Assembly: GCA_015660995.1 (NCBI GenBank) | Contig: JACTUC010000001.1 | Coordinates: 62,001 to 126,000 of the forward strand | DNA length: 64,000 nucleotides | Reading direction: 5' to 3' | From: Candidatus Methanomethylicaceae archaeon | GTDB taxonomy: Archaea > Thermoproteota > Methanomethylicia > Methanomethylicales > Methanomethylicaceae | Shown here: in pieces, positions 24,694-34,724 of the stretch | Numbering within the stretch: the stretch's first letter is position 1 | How the letters are laid out: each line of letters starts with the position of its first letter | Notes under the pieces: model-generated | Told to the model about the DNA's origin: nothing | Seen by the model: only the letters and a program-made list of their open reading frames with translations | The model's database searches: none | Program-made: the position numbers and the translations under genes

Positions 24694-26743
24694 CCGGAAA
24701 AACCTTCGACTTGCCATCCTCTTTCTGGACCCGGAATATGTAATCCACAGATCCCTCGAGTTCCCTTTCGTGGGACACGATGATCGCCTGCACGAGATCC
24801 AGTTCCTTGAGAAGATCCCCGATCTTCCCAATCTGATCCTTGCTGAAGCCGTCCGTTGGCTCATCGAGTATAAGCAGGCCGGAGTCCACCCCGGCCCTCA
24901 TCTGCACTGTCTTGTTCAGCGCCAGCCTATAAGCTAGGGCGAGGGCTGTCCTCTCGCCTCCGCTGAGGTTTGTGACTTCTTGCTCGTAGGCATCTTGGGT
25001 TATAAGTGGCGTGAAGTTCTCGTCGATCCTCACACTTTTCGTCGGGTCGTCAACCAGGAAGGAAAACCACCGCCCGAACTCATCGTCCAGCTCCCTGTTG
25101 GCATTTGTCAGTATCGACAGCTCTATCCTGTCCATAGCTTCGGAGAAGTACTCGTCGAGCCAGTTGGAGTACTCAGTAAGGGTCTCTGCCTTCTTCCTGT
25201 CGCCCTCGATCTCGCTCCTCCTCTGTTCCAGTTCCTCGATCCGCATCTTCACCTTTCCGAGCTCGCCCTCCCTGCTGCCTTTCATGGCCCTGAGGCCCTC
25301 CAGCTTCCTCTCCAGCTGATCAATCTCCCGCTCATTCCGGTCGAAATCGACCTTTACAGCTTTGTAATCCGCAGCAGCTTTGGCAGCCTCGCCAGCCTTC
25401 CTCTCCAGCTCCCCTTTCTGCTTCTCTGTTGTCTTCAGTTCACCTTCGTCCTTCGCTATCTGCTCCTCTGTGTCGAATACCCTGTCGTGCAGGGCTGAGA
25501 TCTCGTTGTTGGCGGATTCGTATATCTTAGCCAATTGCCTCTCAACCTCCAGCTCCTTGATATCCCTCTCGACTATGCCCCTGTTCAGGTTGAGGGCGTC
25601 AAGCTCATCCCTGACCTCCTCGAGCTTCGCCTTGAATTCATCTGTGTCAACCCGCTGGTTGCAGGTAGGGCAGACCTTCTTATCGATGAGTGTCGCGAAA
25701 CTACTATGAATGTGGTTGGTTCTACCAAGCGCCTCCCTGTACTCCGAGAGCTTGGAACTCTTCTCCGCTAGCTTCCTCTCCGCCTCCTCCGAGGACATTG
25801 ATGGCTTCTTGAGACAGGCATTGATCTCGTCGATCCTTTTCCTCCAGCCTCTTACCTTCTCCCTGTTCGAACCTATACTGGAACCTAGCTGGGAGGTTCT
25901 CCTCGCTGAGTCTAGCAGCGCGGATCTAAGATCAGCCTCCTTCTTGGCTTCCCCTGTAAGCTCCTCCAGCCTTGTCCGCAGCTCTTCCCTGCTGGCTTTG
26001 TAACCATTCAGCTCCACTTCGGCGTCGAATATCTCCTCGCCTGTCCTCTTTATCTCGTCCTCGAGGTCTGGAACCTCCCCTCCGAGCGTTCCAATCTCCT
26101 GGTCTATCTCGGGCAGCTTCTTGGTCTTCTCCATCAGTATTTTTGATCTTGACGCCAGATCTTTGGAGAGTATGCGGGCATTATCCTTCGCAACCTTATA
26201 TTCCTCCAGCCTCAGCGCCTTCCTAATTGTCTGGAGCCTCTGTTCGGGGGCTTGCTCAAGGATCTCTTTCATCTCCTCCTGGGGCGTATAGACCGCGTAC
26301 CTGAAGATGACGCTCTTGGCCTTGGGGTCGACCGGCTCATTGTAGTTGAGGATCTTCAGCACCGCCTCCTTCATCTCCTTTGGCGAGTAGCTCGTCCTCC
26401 TGCCACCGTACTCGATCCAGCAGTCCTCTTGCTTCACTCCACCAGGCACCAGCGTCCCCTGGTTGAGTGTGCTCTTTCTCGCCCTCGAGAGGGACCTGTG
26501 AACCCGCACATCCTCGCCTTTCGTCTTGAAGTTCAGCTCTACCTCGCCAGAGTTCTTCCCTAAACTTAGGAGCGTCGTCCCTCTCTCATTGCCAAGCCCA
26601 AAGAGGGCGAACTCCACCGCGAGCAGTAGCGTCGATTTCCCGGACCCTATGCCGCCTTCGAATAGTATCGTCCCGCTTGGGAATTCCACTTCGCCGTCCT
26701 CGTAGGTCCTGATGTTCTTGAGCCTGAGCTTCTTCAGCAGCAT
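24683..26743 (-). CDS. rad50: DNA double-strand break repair ATPase Rad50
   Basis: A 686-residue SMC-like ATPase, shorter than the roughly 850-900 residues usual in archaea, so the coiled coils are short. The Walker A motif is GGIGSGKSTLL near the N-terminus, the zinc hook CPTC lies near residue 355 between two coiled-coil arms, and the C-terminal lobe has LSGGERTALALAYRL and LLILDEPTDGF. With Mre11 it processes DNA ends for recombination. It is the last gene of the nurA-herA-mre11-rad50 operon, seven bases after mre11, and ends with TAG. Confidence 0.95.
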   Translation of the reverse strand: MLLKKLRLKNIRTYEDGEVEFPSGTILFEGGIGSGKSTLLLAVEFALFGLGNERGTTLLSLGKNSGEVELNFKTKGEDVRVHRSLSRARKSTLNQGTLVPGGVKQEDCWIEYGGRRTSYSPKEMKEAVLKILNYNEPVDPKAKSVIFRYAVYTPQEEMKEILEQAPEQRLQTIRKALRLEEYKVAKDNARILSKDLASRSKILMEKTKKLPEIDQEIGTLGGEVPDLEDEIKRTGEEIFDAEVELNGYKASREELRTRLEELTGEAKKEADLRSALLDSARRTSQLGSSIGSNREKVRGWRKRIDEINACLKKPSMSSEEAERKLAEKSSKLSEYREALGRTNHIHSSFATLIDKKVCPTCNQRVDTDEFKAKLEEVRDELDALNLNRGIVERDIKELEVERQLAKIYESANNEISALHDRVFDTEEQIAKDEGELKTTEKQKGELERKAGEAAKAAADYKAVKVDFDRNEREIDQLERKLEGLRAMKGSREGELGKVKMRIEELEQRRSEIEGDRKKAETLTEYSNWLDEYFSEAMDRIELSILTNANRELDDEFGRWFSFLVDDPTKSVRIDENFTPLITQDAYEQEVTNLSGGERTALALAYRLALNKTVQMRAGVDSGLLILDEPTDGFSKDQIGKIGDLLKELDLVQAIIVSHERELEGSVDYIFRVQKEDGKSKVFPVIA

Positions 26744-26750
26744 CGCGCCA

Positions 26751-27992
26751 TCAGCCCTCTGCCAACCTCTTTATGCCCAGCGTCTCGATGCCATCGGCAA
26801 CGATCCTGCTCTCGTAATTGCCTTCGGTCTCCCCCTCCTTCTTGGGCACCCTCAGCCGTGCAAGGAGCTCCTTAGCGATCTTTGCGGAACCGCGGCTCAG
26901 ATTTTCATCCTTTGTCCTTACTATCCCCTCCAGCTCATGCAGAACCCTCTCTTCAACCTCAGCACTGTCGTCGGCATTCACAGTTAGTTGTGTGACCTCC
27001 CTGGATCTGAGCTGGTTCCTGCTAAGGTGCAGGTACAGGGCGCCACGCTTCGTGAGGGTATCCCTGAAGGAGACGAAATCCACCTCGCTGGTCTTTCCAC
27101 TGGCGAGATCGCCTTGGACCTTGACAACGATCACTTTGTCTTTTACGTTCCCTACCTCAGCAAACACTTTAAGCTCATCATTAATGGCCTGTGCGGTCTT
27201 CCCAGCGGCATCAAACGGCTTGTATATACCCTCAAAAGCTGTCATGTCAATAAATTTGGTCTTGGCCGCTCCGTTCGCTTCCACTATGAAGAACCCCCGC
27301 CTCGCGCCCCTCACTGTCGCTTCCATGTCCGCCCCCCATCCAGTGAAGAGAGGGCCAGGGAAGACGACGCCTTTCTTGCCGGAGTGGTCTATTGCCCGGT
27401 GTAGGTGGCCGCCTGCATAGTAATCGAATCCGGTCGGTAGATCGGTTGAGGATATCCCCTCGTATCTCTCCCCCTCCAGCCTGTCCTCCTCTATCCCAGT
27501 GTGGAAAACAAATACCTTGAAACCTTTGAGGGAAGCTAGGAACTCCCTGTCGAGGTTGATGAACGCCTCCTTCTCCAGCGAAGCCCTCCTTCCAGAAATT
27601 CCAGTGATAAGTGCGCCACTCCGTTCGTCCGTTATTACAGATGGCCTGAGCCTACCATTAAAGGCTGAAGGTTTTCCCACCCTCACGAAGACACCTGCCT
27701 CATCGAGTATGTCTATGATCGAGGTGGAGTTGGGTGAGAAATCGTGGCTCCCGTACACCACGTAGATCTTCCTCCCGGTTTCAACAAACTTCATGAATGC
27801 CCTGACCGAGTCCCTGACAACTGCGAGGTCGGGAATGTTTACGTGGAATATATCTCCGCTTATAATAAGGAAATCCACATCTTCATCAATGCACCTCTGC
27901 AGAGACTTCTCCAGCGTCTCGATCTCGAGTCTCCTCATAACAGGATCTGACGTCGCCCCGAGGTGCAGGTCAGCCATGTGCCCGAACTTCAT
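26751..27992 (-). CDS. mre11: DNA double-strand break repair nuclease Mre11
   Basis: A metallophosphoesterase nuclease of about 413 residues. Metal-binding motifs are ADLHLG at the N-terminus, SGDIFHV, YGSHD (where many relatives have GNHD) and AGGHLHRA. The second half is the capping and Rad50-binding region. A TTG three codons upstream (28001) is an alternative start. It acts with Rad50 as an exo- and endonuclease on broken DNA. It stands 31 bases after herA and seven bases before rad50, the order expected if HerA-NurA and Mre11-Rad50 work on the same ends. Confidence 0.95.
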   Translation of the reverse strand: MKFGHMADLHLGATSDPVMRRLEIETLEKSLQRCIDEDVDFLIISGDIFHVNIPDLAVVRDSVRAFMKFVETGRKIYVVYGSHDFSPNSTSIIDILDEAGVFVRVGKPSAFNGRLRPSVITDERSGALITGISGRRASLEKEAFINLDREFLASLKGFKVFVFHTGIEEDRLEGERYEGISSTDLPTGFDYYAGGHLHRAIDHSGKKGVVFPGPLFTGWGADMEATVRGARRGFFIVEANGAAKTKFIDMTAFEGIYKPFDAAGKTAQAINDELKVFAEVGNVKDKVIVVKVQGDLASGKTSEVDFVSFRDTLTKRGALYLHLSRNQLRSREVTQLTVNADDSAEVEERVLHELEGIVRTKDENLSRGSAKIAKELLARLRVPKKEGETEGNYESRIVADGIETLGIKRLAEG

Positions 27993-28023
27993 GTCAATCA
28001 ACCGATCTTTGGCTTCACTTCTA

Positions 28024-29577
28024 TTAGAAGAATACCTGATCTGCCTTCCTCTGCGGTGTTTCCTCTTGCACCAAATCCTCGAAGAGCGGTGTATATATCG
28101 GGACGGGGAATTTCGAGAAGATTGAGCTGACTATCGATTCACCCTTGTCGAGCCCAGCTATGATCTGCTCATAGGCCGACAGATCCTGGGATGCACTCTC
28201 TATGAGCCTCCTCCTCTCCTGCGCCATCTCGTTGCCCATTATTATCTTCGTCCCTATGTTCGCGAGGATCTCGGGCGGGATCACAGAGACTATCTGAGTC
28301 ACCGCTATGAGCCCTATCTTGTACTTCCTCCCTTCCCTTGCTATCTTTCCGAAGATATTGTCGCCATAAGCTTCCCCCAGTACGCGCGGAGCCTCCTCCA
28401 GCACTATCCCGATCTGGGGTCTATCCCTCAGTACTCCTTGATCTTTGTACCCCTCATATCTATGGAACACTTCTTTCGTCACAGCACCAGTTATTATCAG
28501 CCCGGTCTCGTCAGAAATTGAGGAGCCATCAATGAGGACGATCTTCCCTTCCTCCATCCTATCTGCAATGTCATTGATCGTACTCTCGCCCATAGTCTCT
28601 ATGTTAAAGATCTCGTCCTCGCAGACAGGAGGCACACCCGTATTCCCAAGCTTGACCTTGAAGAGGTTGCCTATCTTCCTCCTGAGCGTCTGGACGCTGA
28701 TAAGCTGGATTCCTTTGACTTGGAGTTCCCCATCTCTCTCAGGCCTATCGGTCATTAATTCCCTTACCCAGTCTCTCTTGTACTCCCTGTAGAAGTGTTG
28801 CAGGGTGCCCACCTGTGCTTCGGTGAGCTCTAGGACGTCTGTGAGATCCCATGGCTTCAGCGACTTCAGGTTAATTATTAGCTTCTTTTGCCCGATAGGC
28901 TGGTTCTTGGAATAGTATACGAGAGATTTTGCAGCATCTGGATGATTCCTAAGCCCCTTGGCACCCCCAACGCCGAAGTACTCATTGTGGACATCCATCA
29001 CAAGAATTCCGAACTTATTGTGCCTCATTGCCTCCCAGAGCATTACTTTAACCATATTAGATTTACCCCTCCCCGTCTGGGCAGATATTAGGGTATGGTG
29101 CGAAAGCGCCTCCTCACCATTGAGGTAGTAATCAAAGTCAAGCGTCTTCGTTCCGCTCCTCAGCTTGCCGAGGAAGATTTCATTCTTGGGTCTCTCAAGG
29201 AACGAGAAGTCATCTCTGTCTATGGATCGCACCTTAGAGAGGAATGATGGGATGGATCTGGGTGATACTGCCTTGGGGCTCCCCCCGACCACCCTCACCT
29301 CGATTAGCGGGTTAATGTAGACCTTCCTGAATAGCCTCAGGTCCTTATCCGGGATCTCAATGTTGGGATTCGTACCCTCAAGCATGCTTCCAGAGCTCGT
29401 AAACAGGCGGTCCTCCCCAACGAGAGAGCCATACTCGAGGGCAGAGACCATGTAAATGTACCTGCGGGCTCCATCCTCGATTGCGACAAGGTCGCCGAGC
29501 TCCAGCCCGACGCCTTTCTTCTCCCTTATGATTAAGCTGGCGTTGTTTCCCTTAACGATCTGCCCGACTGTGGACAT
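28024..29577 (-). CDS. herA: DNA double-strand break repair helicase HerA
   Basis: A 517-residue hexameric FtsK/HerA-type ATPase that pumps DNA in end resection together with the nuclease NurA. It has an N-terminal HAS-barrel-like domain, the Walker A motif [15 protein letters not shown], Walker B hydrophobics before DVHNEYFG, and KIALIA-like sensor strands followed by EEAPRVLGE and [10 protein letters not shown] in the C-terminal part. I choose ATG 29577 because GAGGTG lies seven bases upstream; a TTG at 29592 would read through that site. The gene directly follows nurA. Confidence 0.95.
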   Translation of the reverse strand: MSTVGQIVKGNNASLIIREKKGVGLELGDLVAIEDGARRYIYMVSALEYGSLVGEDRLFTSSGSMLEGTNPNIEIPDKDLRLFRKVYINPLIEVRVVGGSPKAVSPRSIPSFLSKVRSIDRDDFSFLERPKNEIFLGKLRSGTKTLDFDYYLNGEEALSHHTLISAQTGRGKSNMVKVMLWEAMRHNKFGILVMDVHNEYFGVGGAKGLRNHPDAAKSLVYYSKNQPIGQKKLIINLKSLKPWDLTDVLELTEAQVGTLQHFYREYKRDWVRELMTDRPERDGELQVKGIQLISVQTLRRKIGNLFKVKLGNTGVPPVCEDEIFNIETMGESTINDIADRMEEGKIVLIDGSSISDETGLIITGAVTKEVFHRYEGYKDQGVLRDRPQIGIVLEEAPRVLGEAYGDNIFGKIAREGRKYKIGLIAVTQIVSVIPPEILANIGTKIIMGNEMAQERRRLIESASQDLSAYEQIIAGLDKGESIVSSIFSKFPVPIYTPLFEDLVQEETPQRKADQVFF

Positions 29578-29592
29578 GTCCTTGCACCTCAA

Positions 29593-30651
29593 TTAGCGAA
29601 GCTCATCGAGGACATCGTGCCCGGTAAGCGCCCTCTCGACCTGCTCGAGCCTCGTCGCATCTTCCAGACTTAATCTATCGAGGATCAAGTCTCTTATGTG
29701 CATTGCTTCCTCCTGGCTCACCTTGGCGTATGTATGCGCATCGATGAGCGCATACGGGTAGCCAGGAAATGCAAAGTACTTCGAGTTTGACTGGAGCGAG
29801 TTTATGAGCCTTACCACACTGCTCTCCTGGGCCTCGTCGTGGACATCGAGCCTGAACGCCCTGTCAGCTCCCTCGTGGAGCCTGACAAAGAACACCTTTG
29901 CCCTGTGGGCCCACTCCTCCGACCTGCCCACGTCGACCATCCACTTGGTCAGCCCTCTTCGCCTTGCCAGCTGGTCAAGAAAACCCGCCAGAGGATAGCC
30001 CTCTTCAGTATATATCGTCGAACTTTTGGATAACCCCGCCACCACAACACCCCTCGCACTTGCCTCACCATAAACTGTGTTTGCTAACTCAGACTCGCTT
30101 GTGAAGGCTGTTTGGAGGGATCCATCCATGACGATGAAGTCGGCGCCAGATTTAAGCGCCTCCGAAACGAAGTTCCACTCGCAGAACCTCCTTGCCATGG
30201 ACTTCGCCCTCTCCAAGTCACCCCTGGTTCTGCCAATCTTGAAGTTATCGTCCTCTGAATCCACCCTGAGCGTTCCGAATGGGCATGCATTTTCCTCGGA
30301 AAAGACATCGGTCTCAAAGAAGACCTTGCTTCCTTCCGCGACCACTTTTGTTCTGGAGATGAACATCCACCGCTCCGCGAACTCGAGCTTGCCCATCCGA
30401 TCGAACTTGTTGCAGTAGACCCTATTGAGGACAAGCTCCTGCGATGGCGTCTTGAGGATGGGCGTTGACCCTCCATCAATCGCCGAGATTGCGCCCACTT
30501 CAACTCCTTCGGGGTCCATGCTCTCGTCATAGTTGATCTCCCTGATGCTTTCGCTGTTTAATGACACGTTGAAACCGTGCGCCGCCGTTCTCTCGGGGAA
30601 CTTCAGATTCTCCTTTACGGCATTCGTAATGCGGTCCAGGTAATCCTCCAA
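29593..30651 (-). CDS. nurA: DNA double-strand break repair nuclease NurA
   Basis: A 352-residue RNase H-like nuclease that partners HerA in 5' strand resection. The first catalytic Asp is in ISAIDGGSTPI, a second acidic strand is FIVMDGSLQTAF, and the C-terminal part has the FAFPGYPYALIDAHTYAKV segment typical of the family. TTG 30651 is preceded by GAGGTG at six bases; an open frame continues to 30780 but that would run past the inferred transcription start (TATA-like TTTATAAG near 30681-30688). It leads the repair operon. Confidence 0.92.
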   Translation of the reverse strand: MEDYLDRITNAVKENLKFPERTAAHGFNVSLNSESIREINYDESMDPEGVEVGAISAIDGGSTPILKTPSQELVLNRVYCNKFDRMGKLEFAERWMFISRTKVVAEGSKVFFETDVFSEENACPFGTLRVDSEDDNFKIGRTRGDLERAKSMARRFCEWNFVSEALKSGADFIVMDGSLQTAFTSESELANTVYGEASARGVVVAGLSKSSTIYTEEGYPLAGFLDQLARRRGLTKWMVDVGRSEEWAHRAKVFFVRLHEGADRAFRLDVHDEAQESSVVRLINSLQSNSKYFAFPGYPYALIDAHTYAKVSQEEAMHIRDLILDRLSLEDATRLEQVERALTGHDVLDELR

Positions 30652-30680
30652 GAAGTGCACCTCTGCTAAATGATATCTGC

Positions 30681-30743
30681 TTATAAAGTGGTATAAAATA
30701 TGGCTGGTCCTCCATTTTTCTTGCAAGTGAACATTTTTTATAC
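30681..30743. promoter_or_regulatory. Divergent core promoters for nurA and the PfkB kinase
   Basis: On the minus strand TTTATAAG at 30681-30688 would start the repair operon transcript near 30658, giving a leader of only a few bases with the GGTG site. On the plus strand ATTTTTTATACC at 30732-30743 would start transcription at about 30763, at the GTG of the kinase gene, so that message is probably leaderless. Confidence 0.5.
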
Positions 30744-30764
30744 CAGTGGAGAGAGTAACAGCGA

Positions 30765-31715
30765 GTGACCACCTTGCCAAAGATCGTCTTTGTCGGCCAT
30801 ACGTCTGTGGACCGTATCAGGAATGCTCGCGGGGAGAAGGTCCAGCCAGGCGGCGCAGCGCTTTACGCCGCAGTTGGCGCGAAGACTGTCTGCAGGGATG
30901 TTGGCATAGTCACTGCGATAGGCCACGATTACCAGTTCGGCGATGTTTTCAACGATTTCGAAAGCGCGACCGTGAAAAGGGTTAAAGAGAAGAGTACAGA
31001 GTTCTTCATCACGTACGACAAGGACTGGAACGCCTCCTACAGGAAAGTTTCAATCGGCCCCGGATCACAGATCACAACTAGGGATGTCCTCGGGTGCGTC
31101 GGTAGGGGTGCCCAGATAATCCATCTCGCACCCATGAACCCCCCCAAGGTAAGGAACATGGTCCGCGCGGTCAAAGAAGCGAACAAGGACGTCCTAGTGT
31201 CGATCAATTCTTGCATCAACTACCTTGACGATAAGGCAAACCGCAGAGCAGTGCTGGACGCTGCATCGCAAGCGGACATATTCATTCTTAACGAGAGGGA
31301 GCTGCATGCCCTGACTGGCATCGAGCTTGTCTCCAAGGCGATAAAGACGATAAGTGCGAAGACTCTCGTGCTGACGCTGGGGGAGATAGGGACAATAATC
31401 TCTTCGCCGGGAAGTACAGAGTTCATACCCGCCATGGCTGCAATAACCAAGAATGCCGTAGATGTAACGGGTGCTGGTGATACATGGTCAGGCAGCTTCA
31501 TTGCATCCTACTTCAGGAGCGGGAGCTGGATAAAGGCCGTCTCTTTCGCCTCCGTAGTCTCTGCGATCAAGTGCACTGGATGGAACTTCGAGAAGATACG
31601 TCGGCTGAGGTTCGAGAATGTCGAGGACATATACGACCTCGCGATCGCCCTGAAGGAGAAGGGGAGGCAACTCACACTCTCGGACGCCCTCAAGGCAGTG
31701 CGCTTGGAGTCATGA
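30765..31715 (+). CDS. PfkB-family carbohydrate/nucleoside kinase
   Basis: A 316-residue ribokinase-fold kinase. The N-terminal signature is PGGAALYAAVGAKT and the C-terminal one is VDVTGAGDTWSGSF with the catalytic Asp and the anion hole. The lid region (FFITYDKDWNASYRK) does not tell the substrate, which could be a sugar, a nucleoside or an inositol-type alcohol. The start is GTG 30765, matching a predicted leaderless message. It is divergent from nurA and probably monocistronic. Confidence 0.88.
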   Translation: MTTLPKIVFVGHTSVDRIRNARGEKVQPGGAALYAAVGAKTVCRDVGIVTAIGHDYQFGDVFNDFESATVKRVKEKSTEFFITYDKDWNASYRKVSIGPGSQITTRDVLGCVGRGAQIIHLAPMNPPKVRNMVRAVKEANKDVLVSINSCINYLDDKANRRAVLDAASQADIFILNERELHALTGIELVSKAIKTISAKTLVLTLGEIGTIISSPGSTEFIPAMAAITKNAVDVTGAGDTWSGSFIASYFRSGSWIKAVSFASVVSAIKCTGWNFEKIRRLRFENVEDIYDLAIALKEKGRQLTLSDALKAVRLES

Positions 31716-31789
31716 TACTGCGGTGAGGAGTTCCAAAGTAGATTCTCTAAGGTCGACTTGCTGAAAAAAATAAAAAAAAGATGAGCGCT

Positions 31790-31900
31790 TTACTTGAACT
31801 TGCCATGAGGCATAGAGCATGTTTTGCAGTACAATGTATTTTCAGGGATTTCTGCGCCACAACTGTGGCAATACGCTTTTCCAGCCTTCAATTTAGACAT
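31790..31900 (-). CDS. 36-residue zinc-ribbon peptide
   Basis: A very short gene with a convincing product: ATG, basic start MSKLKAGKAYC, then CHSC and CKTC pairs 11 residues apart, ending MPHGKFK and TAA. This is a minimal zinc ribbon of the type found in many archaeal small proteins. A TATA-like TTTATATCG lies about 25-30 bases before the start codon, so it appears to have its own promoter. Function unknown. Confidence 0.72.
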   Translation of the reverse strand: MSKLKAGKAYCHSCGAEIPENTLYCKTCSMPHGKFK

Positions 31901-31993
31901 AATTCTGCATTAATGAAAAATCGATATAAACTTTTTGAAATTTCATCGCGCTAATTTAGTCAGGCTGCCAAATAAGAATCCCATTGAGAATAG

Positions 31994-32647
31994 CTATCCC
32001 CTGCGTCTCCAGAGTTCCTCGAAGACCTCATCCATATTCGTGCCCTTCATCTGTAGGAGTAGTAGAAGGTGATACATTAGGTCTGCAGCCTCGTAAACAG
32101 TCCTTTCCTTGTTCTCTGCCAGCGCCGCTACGGAGACCTCTGCAGCTTCCTCGCTTACCTTCTTTGCAGCCTCCTTTATGCCTGCTTTGATCACCTTCGA
32201 GGTGTACGAACCCTCTTTCGGATTTTTCATTCGGTCGCGCATGAGCACCTCTAGTACCTCCAGGATCTCGGATCCACCCCTGTACTCCTTCAAAGCCTTG
32301 TAAAAGCAAGTAGGCTCCCCGGTATGGCATGCTGGACCGACCTGTCGGACCTTAAAAAGGATCGAGTCGCTATCGCAGTCGGTGTAGACTCCAAGTACGT
32401 ACTGATAGTGTTTGGACTCCTCGCCCTTCATCCAGAGCCTCTTTCTCGACCTGGACCAATAGTGCATCATCCCGGTGCGCATGGTCCTCTCTAGTGCTTC
32501 CCTGTTCATGAATGCTAGCATCAGCACCCTGCCTCTCTCATCAACTGCGATCGTTGGGATGATGCCGCTCAGCTTCTCAAAATCTAGTCCGCCCGCAATT
32601 TTGCTGATCTCATAATCGGTGAATTTTGCTCCTTCCATCATCCTCAC
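31994..32647 (-). CDS. hisIE: Bifunctional phosphoribosyl-AMP cyclohydrolase / phosphoribosyl-ATP pyrophosphatase
   Basis: A 217-residue fusion of the second and third enzymes of histidine synthesis. The HisI half (to about residue 115) has the metal-binding CDSDSILFKV and GPACHTGEPTCFY; the HisE half has EEAAEVSVAAL and YEAADLMYHLLLLL with the acidic pyrophosphatase residues. It is the last gene of the his operon, three bases after hisF. The start may be GTG 32647, ATG 32641 or ATG 32638; GGTGAGG overlaps this region. It ends with TAG. Confidence 0.95.
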   Translation of the reverse strand: MRMMEGAKFTDYEISKIAGGLDFEKLSGIIPTIAVDERGRVLMLAFMNREALERTMRTGMMHYWSRSRKRLWMKGEESKHYQYVLGVYTDCDSDSILFKVRQVGPACHTGEPTCFYKALKEYRGGSEILEVLEVLMRDRMKNPKEGSYTSKVIKAGIKEAAKKVSEEAAEVSVAALAENKERTVYEAADLMYHLLLLLQMKGTNMDEVFEELWRRRG

Positions 32648-32650
32648 CTG

Positions 32651-33412
32651 CTAGATCCTTACCGGAATCCCTCTCTCCTTCAGATAATCTTTAACGTCTT
32701 TCACCGTATATTCCCCGTAATGGAATATCGAAGCAGCAAGCGCCGCGTCGGCGTTTCCTTCAGCGAAAGCCCTGTATATGTGCTCGGGGTTGCCAGCGCC
32801 GCCAGAGGCAATGACCGGAATGTTCACAGATTCGCTGACCCTCCTCGTCAGGTCCAGGTCGTACCCGTCCTTGGACCCGTCGAAGTCCATGCTCGTCAGC
32901 AGGATCTCGCCTGCACCCATCTCTTCGGCCTTTAAAGCCCACTGAAGGGCATCAATCCCTGTTGCTTTCCGCCCGCCATAGATGTAAACCTCCCAGTTCT
33001 CCACCCCTGTCCTCTTTGCATCGATCGCAGTGACTATGCACTGGCTGCCGAAGATCTGCGCTCCCTCTCTTATCACTCCTGGGTCGAGAACCGCTGCTGT
33101 ATTGAGCGAGACCTTGTCAGCCCCTGCAAGCAGCGCCTTCCTGACATCCCCATATGACCTTATTCCGCCACCAACAGTGAATGGTATCGAGAGCTCATAG
33201 GCAGTCTTCTGTATCATCTCGAGGACTGTCTCTCTATACTCAGACGAAGCTGTTATGTCGAGGAAGACTATCTCGTCCGCCCCTTGGCGTTCGTATGCAA
33301 GAGCCTGCTCTATCGGATCCCCTGCATCCTTCAGGTTCTTGAACTGTGTCCCCTTGACGACCCTTCCCTTGTTGACATCCAGGCAAGGGATTATACGCTT
33401 GGTCAGGGTCAC
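32651..33412 (-). CDS. hisF: Imidazole glycerol phosphate synthase, cyclase subunit
   Basis: A 253-residue TIM barrel that condenses PRFAR with ammonia from HisH to give imidazole glycerol phosphate and AICAR. The catalytic aspartates are in [14 protein letters not shown] and in [15 protein letters not shown]; the phosphate loops [10 protein letters not shown] and [10 protein letters not shown] are present. GTG start, overlapping the hisA stop by four bases (GTGA), so translation is coupled. Length is normal for the family. Confidence 0.97.
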   Translation of the reverse strand: MTLTKRIIPCLDVNKGRVVKGTQFKNLKDAGDPIEQALAYERQGADEIVFLDITASSEYRETVLEMIQKTAYELSIPFTVGGGIRSYGDVRKALLAGADKVSLNTAAVLDPGVIREGAQIFGSQCIVTAIDAKRTGVENWEVYIYGGRKATGIDALQWALKAEEMGAGEILLTSMDFDGSKDGYDLDLTRRVSESVNIPVIASGGAGNPEHIYRAFAEGNADAALAASIFHYGEYTVKDVKDYLKERGIPVRI

Positions 33413-34122
33413 TTCAGCGCCTCCACCGCCTTCCTGAGGTTGATGAACCCCTCGTACAGTGCCTTCCCCAGGATGACGCCAGCGACGCGAGAACCCTTCA
33501 GCACCATGAGATCGTTGATCGTGGTGAACCCACCTGCTAGATAGACCGAGCTTTTCAGGCTGTTAACAGCCTTAAGCGAATAGTCAAGGTTCGGTCCCTT
33601 CATCATGCCGTCCCTTTCGATTGAGGTCATCATTATGTTCCTGACCCCTGCCTCCTCTAGGCGCTGGCAGAGAGTCAAGGCATCAATCTGCGTCACTTCC
33701 TTCCACCCCTTCACCGCGACCCTTCCCATCAGGTGGTCGACCGCCGCCAGGACCTTCTCTGTGCCGAGCGACGCGAGTGCCTCCTTTATGATCTTCATCT
33801 CCGCGGCAGCCGTTCCGAAGATAATCTTGTGCGCCCCGGCGTCGGCGTATTCGCGCGCCTTCGCGAGGCTCCTTATGCCACCTCCGATCTGGCAGGGGAC
33901 TGCCGCCTCCTTTATCAAGTTTTTAATGATTTCGGTGTTGTCGCCAAGCCCGACGGCGGCATCCAGATCAATTATGTGGAGCACCTCGGCGCCGTTGCTC
34001 ACCCACCTCCTCACTGCATCTACCGGCTCATCGTAGTAGATGATCGCATCCTCGATCTTTCCCCTTGTCAACCTGACGCACTTGCCACTGGATATGTCGA
34101 CCGCAGGTATCACTTTTATCAA
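33409..34122 (-). CDS. hisA: ProFAR isomerase
   Basis: A 237-residue TIM barrel for the Amadori rearrangement of ProFAR to PRFAR. The catalytic Asp is in [15 protein letters not shown]; phosphate-binding loops [10 protein letters not shown] and [10 protein letters not shown] are visible, and [14 protein letters not shown] holds the second acidic site, where an Arg-Asp replaces the common Thr-Asp. The frame is open to 34251, but the real start is TTG 34122, with GGAGG nine bases upstream and a four-base TTGA overlap with the hisH stop. Confidence 0.95.
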   Translation of the reverse strand: MIKVIPAVDISSGKCVRLTRGKIEDAIIYYDEPVDAVRRWVSNGAEVLHIIDLDAAVGLGDNTEIIKNLIKEAAVPCQIGGGIRSLAKAREYADAGAHKIIFGTAAAEMKIIKEALASLGTEKVLAAVDHLMGRVAVKGWKEVTQIDALTLCQRLEEAGVRNIMMTSIERDGMMKGPNLDYSLKAVNSLKSSVYLAGGFTTINDLMVLKGSRVAGVILGKALYEGFINLRKAVEALK

Positions 34123-34724
34123 CGTTTTGCATCCTCCAAAAAGTTCTTCAGGAAAATGAGCCCCGCCCTGCCGCTCTTCTCGGGGTGGAACTGGGTCCCG
34201 TAGATGTTGCCTTTCTTGACGATGGCTGGGATCGTAGTCCCATACCTGCACTCTGCCACAACGATGTCCTCCTCCGGCCTGCAGTAATATGAGTGCACGA
34301 AGTAGAAGAACTCGTAGTCCTTGATCCCCTTCAGAAGAGGTGTATCCCTTGTAGCGCTTATGGAATTCCAGCCCATCTGCGGCACCTTTACTGACTTTGG
34401 CAGCAGCATCACCTCTCCCTTTATCAGGTCGAGACCTTTATACTCCCCCCCTTCGAAGCTCTTCGAGAAAAGGAGCTGCATCCCCAGACATATACCGAGC
34501 AGCGGCTTCCTGCCTTCCCGAACCTGCCCCAGTAGTGCTCCGAACCTTTCCAGTGCAGCGGCGCCATCCCTGAATGCCCCGACTCCAGGGAGCACGACAA
34601 CGTCAGCATTATCCCTGCCTGCGGGGTCCCTGTCAGCAACGGTGACTTCTGCGCCAGCCCTCTCCAGCCCCCTTCTGATGCTCAGGAGGTTGCCAAGCCC
34701 AAGGTCAAGGAGGCATGCCTTCAT
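34119..34724 (-). CDS. hisH: Imidazole glycerol phosphate synthase, glutaminase subunit
   Basis: A 201-residue class I glutamine amidotransferase that supplies ammonia to HisF. The nucleophile is in LLGICLGMQLLF and the His-Glu pair is in TQFHPEKSG. N-terminal LLDLGLGNLLSIRRGLERAG and VVLPGVGAF are family hallmarks. It overlaps hisB by one base and hisA by four bases. Confidence 0.96.
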   Translation of the reverse strand: MKACLLDLGLGNLLSIRRGLERAGAEVTVADRDPAGRDNADVVVLPGVGAFRDGAAALERFGALLGQVREGRKPLLGICLGMQLLFSKSFEGGEYKGLDLIKGEVMLLPKSVKVPQMGWNSISATRDTPLLKGIKDYEFFYFVHSYYCRPEEDIVVAECRYGTTIPAIVKKGNIYGTQFHPEKSGRAGLIFLKNFLEDAKR

